Assembly (NCBI GenBank): GCA_916610825.1
Contig: OU744447.1
Span: 8,935,402-8,999,401 of the forward strand
Source: Haliclystus octoradiatus
Taxonomy: Eukaryota; Cnidaria; Staurozoa; Stauromedusae; Haliclystidae
Length of the DNA stretch: 64,000 nt
Direction: 5' to 3'
Below are positions 59,301 through 64,000 of the stretch, piece after piece. A program made the translations under genes and the position numbers. A model generated the notes under the pieces. It had not been told where the DNA came from. It searched no databases and saw only the letters and a list, made by a program, of their open reading frames with translations. The stretch's first letter is position 1. Each line of letters opens with the position of its first letter.

Positions 59301-62300
59301 ATTAGCATTCTGGAATTATATATTTAGATAAATTTCAACCTTTTTTTCTGGAGTTGTTCTTGTGGTTTGGTCAATAAATAAAGCTTGTGAATTCATGAAT
59401 ATGATTAACCGTTCAAAAATAATGGTACACTGGGAGTTAAAAACATCAGTAATGTTACAATATCGTCAACGCCATTTCATCAAGGCTGCCAGGCACGAAT
59501 TATCAGTTGTGTGTTTGCACTCGCCACAAAGCACATGTTTGTTACATTTGTGCGTCCCATACTTGAGAATGAGTCCCAAATTTGGTCTCAAACGTACATC
59601 AAAGACATTATTGAAGAAATTCGATGCGGAAATACTAAACAAAGTTATATACCATTGACCCTGAATCAGAATTAACTTATGAAGAACGTTTAATTAATTT
59701 AAATTTTGATAATTTTGAGAAAAGACGTTTGCATGCGGATTTAATCCTTTACTTTAAAATAATCAATAACTTGATAGAAATGGATACATCCTTATTCAAA
59801 ATTTCAAGGCAAGCAGTTTACTTATGTGTCTTTTGTAAATCAAATCATCTTTTGTGTACTGTCATTCTTTTGCTGTACGCTGCATACATATTCATTCACT
59901 ATCATTAATTACTTGCTCAGCGAAAAATGTACATATGTTTAAATTTAGACTTAAATCTGAGGACTTGGCAAAATATCTTAAATACAATTAATTTGTAAAT
60001 AATCACATTTTCTGTAAGTAATTTAGTCATTGTTGTTTTACAAAAATAAAAATTCATCCAATTCTCTCAATCAAATGTACATTGTAGATAATTGTCATGT
60101 TTTGATGTTTTAAGCATGTTTTTTCTACTTATAAGATATTATAAAAACTTTCAATGATCTACAGGTGGGAGGTCTACTGTGTTTCATGAATTGTCTAAGC
60201 TATTATTATAATGGTTATTGGATAATTGTTGCAGTTGACTTATCCTACCCTACGTTTAGATTCCAAGTTAGTTAAGGTTGTAAGTTGTAAGTCGTTAAGT
60301 ATTAATTAAACTTACCAGTGCTTTGTGGAATGCCGAGAATAATTTCTGATAACTCATTAAACAGTTTTGCAGTATCGGCCTAAAAATCAAATTGAAAAAA
60401 TAAATTAATGCATAAAACTATGCATTTGTTATGAAGATAAAATTAATTAAAATATTATTATTATAAATAAGGATTAGTCTAATATTATTCATATGAGTAC
60501 ATTATCTGCAAAAACCAGTCCATGGAGTGTTCATGAAAGCAATAATGGCCAAAACTGTTCATAAAAAATCAATGAATAAGCATGAAAAATTAATGAAATT
60601 GTTCATGAAAATGGGGCCACTTAACCATCACAAACTGTTCATGAACTCATCAACTGTAGGAGATATCTTAATCTTATTGATGAAGCATTGTACTATTTGT
60701 TAATTTTTAATAGAAGAGACAGTTGCCACAAAAAATCTGTCTTCAATAAACTCATTCCCCATTGTCGATGTAACAGCTTCTAGCAATAACAAAACCATTC
60801 ATGAGTGTTAAATTGCCTGTTTTCATGAACCTTTTCATGAACTATGCATGGAAATTTCATGAAACCTGGCCATTCAACCTGCATAAGTCTCACATTGTAA
60901 TAGCTTGGATTGAATGGCTTAACTATCAGTTATAAATAAATATTGAATACACTACAAACTGTACATAGCTGATATAGGGGAATACCTACACTTGGTTGTG
61001 TATGAATTCGTTGATCAAAAGTTGAAAGTAGAATCTAAAATTTAAAAATAATAATTACAACATGGCTAGAACAGCTAAATTGCACATTGACTTTCCGTAA
61101 CAGAAATATCATCTCATCTTCGTTGTTATCTTGATGAGTGTTAATCTTTCTCAGTAATAAATACTCTATAATACTAACACTATTTTATGTTATTATGAAT
61201 AGAGAAATTAGCACGATATTTAACACTTTTATTATTAAACTGATTCTTATTAACATAAAATTCACTAAATTGTATAACCTATATTGTTTTCCATTATTGT
61301 CCGATTAAATTACTGTTTTATTTTGTATACTGTAATTAATGAATGTCACGCCTCACAATCAAATCTTTAGAAGGTAGATCAGATATCTGTTTGGATTTAT
61401 ATATAACAAAACTCTATATTAGCTTGTGTGAAACAGTTCATGAACATGTTACATACCTCTTGACAACAGTGATTGCCAACAGTTCAAGAGTATAATATTA
61501 CCTCATTTTGACATGAAAAAAAAACTCAACACGGATTAAAACTCGGAACGAATTTTGCAATGACAGGATGACATATTTCAGTTGTAATTTCATTTCATAA
61601 AAGCCGTACAATTTGAAGTGCTTTGACTTGGTAGGTATTAGACCTATATGTATCTGTGACTATTCTAGTTTGATTGTGCTTAATACTACATGTCGCACTG
61701 ATCAGAAAACATACTTGGCGAAGATTAAACACTCCTGTGTTGGCATTGCGAGATTTAATCAATTTCTCAATCATCTCATCAGGTAATTCAGATCCATCTA
61801 TAGAACAGGAAAGAAAATAGAGATACATTTTTGAGGATGTCATATAGTTAAAATAAACCAAGCTTTTGACAACCAAAATTATAAAAACTCAATGAAAGTG
61901 AGACGAAAATACATACAAACTAGCCTGCGTACCAGCCCTGTTTTTTTTTTCTGAAACCATGGGGTCAGTGAACTAAATTGGAGCTGAGAGCGGCACACGA
62001 AAGAATGTCCTAACTCCTATAAATAGATGGCTCTTGTAGATTCGAGGTTGTTGAATAAGAATAAGCTTAATTATTTGATTGTATGATTTTTGCATGATGA
62101 GGATTACCCGCACAGGGGTGTTTTGGACCAAATGTTGTCGAAAGAAAAAGGTCCTGAATACCACTTTTTGATGTCAAAGGACAAAGATGTGTGGTTTGTA
62201 TGAAAGCTTTAGACTGGCATGATCACACATTACTAAGTTTAATGTAGTGTAGATATTTGATGGACCATTTTTATTATTCAAAACATTTAGCTTATTGTCA

Positions 62301-62867
62301 CACATTTTCTTGCATATTTTCAGTTTCTTAATCGATTCAAAGTCTAATTATTACTAATTCGATGATTAAATTACATTTTATATTCAAAACAAAAAGGGAT
62401 CAGTTGTGCGAATTATCGTTTGACATAGATTGATAAATGCCATTATTTGTCATCTGCAATATATAGCCCATTTAATTATGAAATATTGATAAGCTTGCAT
62501 CTAGTCTTACAATTGGATCATCAACAACTATGTACATCAGGGTTGCAACAGAGAGGGAGCAGGGATGACATACCCTTGTCAGGGATACCCAACCCCTTTG
62601 TCAAGAAAGAACATTTTGATTGTGGGGGAAATTTTTTACATATTTTCAAACATTTTTGAAAATGCTCTCTATAAATAGCCTCCTTGTCGGGGAAATCCTG
62701 GTGCCTTTCCAGATGTACATAGTTTACTGAATGGATATAACATCTGACAATAAGATGATTAACCTTTGTAGTGTGAAGACATCAGTCGCAGAGATTCTTT
62801 TTCCCAACACCAGTTTTCAAGCATTTGAGATGGAGCTTCGACAAAGTCTCGTTCAACACTAGTACCA
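56374..62867 (-). CDS. THOP1: Thimet oligopeptidase / neurolysin (M3A metallopeptidase), last seven exons
   Basis: M3A zinc peptidases cleave short peptides in the cytosol or mitochondria. Exons (minus): 62867-62764 ([19 protein letters not shown]), 61797-61715 ([16 protein letters not shown]), 61034-60990 ([12 protein letters not shown]), 60379-60316 ([16 protein letters not shown]), 59245-59178 ([20 protein letters not shown]), 57172-57056 ([18 protein letters not shown]) and 56466-56374 ([18 protein letters not shown], stop). They sum to 574 nt, 190 residues, and every junction keeps phase. The third zinc ligand region (FVEAPSQ) and the substrate-loop tyrosines are present. The HEFGH zinc helix lies in an upstream exon beyond the right edge. 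Thimet oligopeptidase and neurolysin cannot be told apart from the C-terminus; the symbol is provisional. Confidence 0.92.
57732..58232 (-). mobile_element. tRNA-derived SINE, family 1, copy 3, interrupted by a MITE
   Basis: The same body as the copies at 30186 and 36334 is present, with box B region GAATTTGAACCAC on the plus strand. It is split at CAGCTA|CTCACA by the MITE at 57880-58055. It lies in an intron of the peptidase gene. Confidence 0.82.
57880..58055. mobile_element. TA-flanked MITE inserted into a SINE
   Basis: CAGTCAAACCTGTTATAACG to ATACAGATTTCACTG, with TA on both sides. The uninterrupted SINE at 36334 reads CAGCTACTCACA at the same point, so one TA was duplicated on insertion. 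This gives direct pre- and post-insertion states. Confidence 0.88.
58875..59032. mobile_element. CAGTCAAACCTGT MITE, degenerate copy
   Basis: The left terminus CAGTCAAACCTGTTATACTG is intact after TA. The right end is eroded near CTCATAATTGGCTACATCG. Confidence 0.7.
60515..60865. repeat. Cluster of GTTCATGAAC-type foldback sequence
   Basis: Two groups of ATTCATGAA/GTTCATGAAC palindromes (60515-60660 and 60790-60865), including AACCATTCATGAGTG and CATGAACCTTTTCATGAACT, mark one or two degenerate copies of the foldback family. Confidence 0.5.
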
Positions 62868-63064
62868 CTATAGATAATAAGAAATGATAAGAACTTACTT
62901 GTACAGAGTAACCCTACTTCTTCAGAAATAGTCCCCAATATTATCATATCTATATTGCTAAACAACATTGTGATGAAATCTATAATTAAGTATGGATATT
63001 CAAGTGATGCTATTAGTTTAAAATGTGTTTTAACTTCGTTAGCCTATATCAACAAGGTCCACTA

Positions 63065-63243
63065 CAGTCAAGCCTGTTATAGCGGTCACCTCTAAACAGT
63101 TGCCACCTGTCTATAGTGATCACTTTTTGAAAATGTCTAAAATAGTATTTTGTATTGAATCGAGCCTGTATATAAAGGCCACCTGTCTATAGTGGTCAAT
63201 TTATCTACCTCTCGTAGCTGGCCGTTATATACAGGTTTCACTG
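63065..63243. mobile_element. 179-bp TA-flanked MITE, CAGTCAAGCCTGT family
   Basis: CAGTCAAGCCTGTTATAGCG on the left, TATACAGGTTTCACTG on the right and TA on both sides. It is close in structure to the 9801-9977 copy. Confidence 0.8.
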
Positions 63244-63259
63244 TATCCTGCTGCTCGGT

Positions 63260-63760
63260 AACTTGGACTATGATATCGAGTTGGAAAAACATATTGAAGA
63301 ATCACACAGATCTTTAATACGTTTCCTCTCAACATCCACTATACTACGAAAATGTAATCTTCAGAAACATACAAAACATGTAGTTATTACCAGCAGCAAT
63401 TACTATCCGCAGAAGTCGCATTGCTCTAGCTAAAAATTTCCTCAGAAGACCAGAAACACCATTATCTAAAATTATTTTAAATCAACCAACTGAAACTTAT
63501 CGTGTAGGAGGTCATAACAGAAACTTGTAGCCTGTACATCTCAACTAGAAGAAGACATCCGCACGATAAATCTAAATTTAAGAACAGCTTCAAGCATGGC
63601 AAAGAGCTGAACACTGTGGGCTAAGCACTACTTTTAACCCTGCTTGTAATACAATAATCATAGAGGCAGAAGATGTTGTTGAGTGGTAACAATTAGACTA
63701 GTTCACTCTGTATTCGAGGAAGGCGTGATTTCTGTAAACTAACTTTTCTTAAAGAACATT
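63260..63760 (+). other. Unidentified sequence with broken open stretches
   Basis: Short plus-strand open stretches (for example around 63262-63400, reading LEKHIEESHRSLIRFLS) suggest a decayed coding fragment, but stops intervene and no family was recognised. It lies in a peptidase intron. Confidence 0.25.
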
Positions 63761-63794
63761 ACATTGACCTTCAAATGCCCATTGATAAAGGTTT

Positions 63795-64000
63795 CTTACA
63801 AAAACAGTTCATGAGCAAATGAACAATTTGAATGTCAGCATTGCCTACTTTACCATGAACTTCTTGTGATCAGTATGTGAACCATGGAAACGTTGGTCAG
63901 ATGTCACTAATGAACTTTCAAACGTCATCATGAAATGTATATGATTTATCATTATATATGGACTGTTCACAAACTCATGAAGTATTTTTACACGGTTTAT
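63795..64000. repeat. GTTCATGAAC-type foldback sequence at the right edge
   Basis: AAAAACAGTTCATGAGCAAAT near 63799 and CTGTTCACAAACTCATGAAG near 63962 face each other. The copy is degenerate. Confidence 0.4.

Overview
The window is nuclear DNA from an animal. It is AT-rich (about two thirds A+T by eye), has multi-exon genes with GT-AG introns of 0.2-4 kb, and contains many MITEs, tRNA-derived SINEs, LTR and non-LTR retrotransposons and a satellite array. There is no bacterial-style operon. The gene content (MTG1, TEDC1, SNRPA1, P4HTM, a THOP1/neurolysin-type peptidase) fits an invertebrate metazoan, plausibly a marine deuterostome. The species cannot be fixed from sequence alone. Only a few of the open reading frames are genes; the conserved genes were found by locating short exons with splice sites and checking reading phase across each junction.

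Layout. 1-2.5 kb: the left edge of a BEL/Pao-like LTR element on the minus strand (5' LTR, primer site, gag running off the window), inserted into the 3' end of another LTR element on the plus strand. 4.6-10.6 kb: the first four coding exons of MTG1 (minus). Its introns hold a small LTR element interrupted by a hAT-like element. 10.7-24.7 kb: a nearly gene-free interval bounded by two 251-bp inverted copies of one sequence. It holds a 178-bp dimeric satellite (14.2-16.4 kb) and an intact-looking 4.4-kb LTR retrotransposon with a 5-bp target duplication (19.1-23.6 kb). 24.76-25.84 kb: an uninterrupted TEDC1-like gene (plus). 26.2-27.6 kb: a 5'-truncated LINE. 28.07-39.92 kb: a complete eight-exon SNRPA1 (minus). 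40.67-53.0 kb: a complete nine-exon P4HTM (minus) with a GC-AG first intron. 56.37-62.87 kb: the last seven exons of a thimet oligopeptidase/neurolysin gene (minus), continuing off the right edge.

The genes are housekeeping functions with no shared pathway: mitochondrial ribosome GTPase, centriole tubulin complex, spliceosome U2 snRNP, ER-membrane prolyl hydroxylase, cytosolic peptidase. SNRPA1 starts only about 750 bp downstream of the P4HTM stop, both on the minus strand.

Most of the remaining DNA is non-autonomous transposons. Several keep readable insertion footprints (TA, TAA, TTAA, 8-bp, 4-bp, 5-bp and 35-bp target duplications). The observations most worth following are the inverted 251-bp promoter-proximal repeats at MTG1 and TEDC1, the dimeric satellite, the nested insertions, and the palindrome-rich GTTCATGAAC and TTAA-flanked MITE families.
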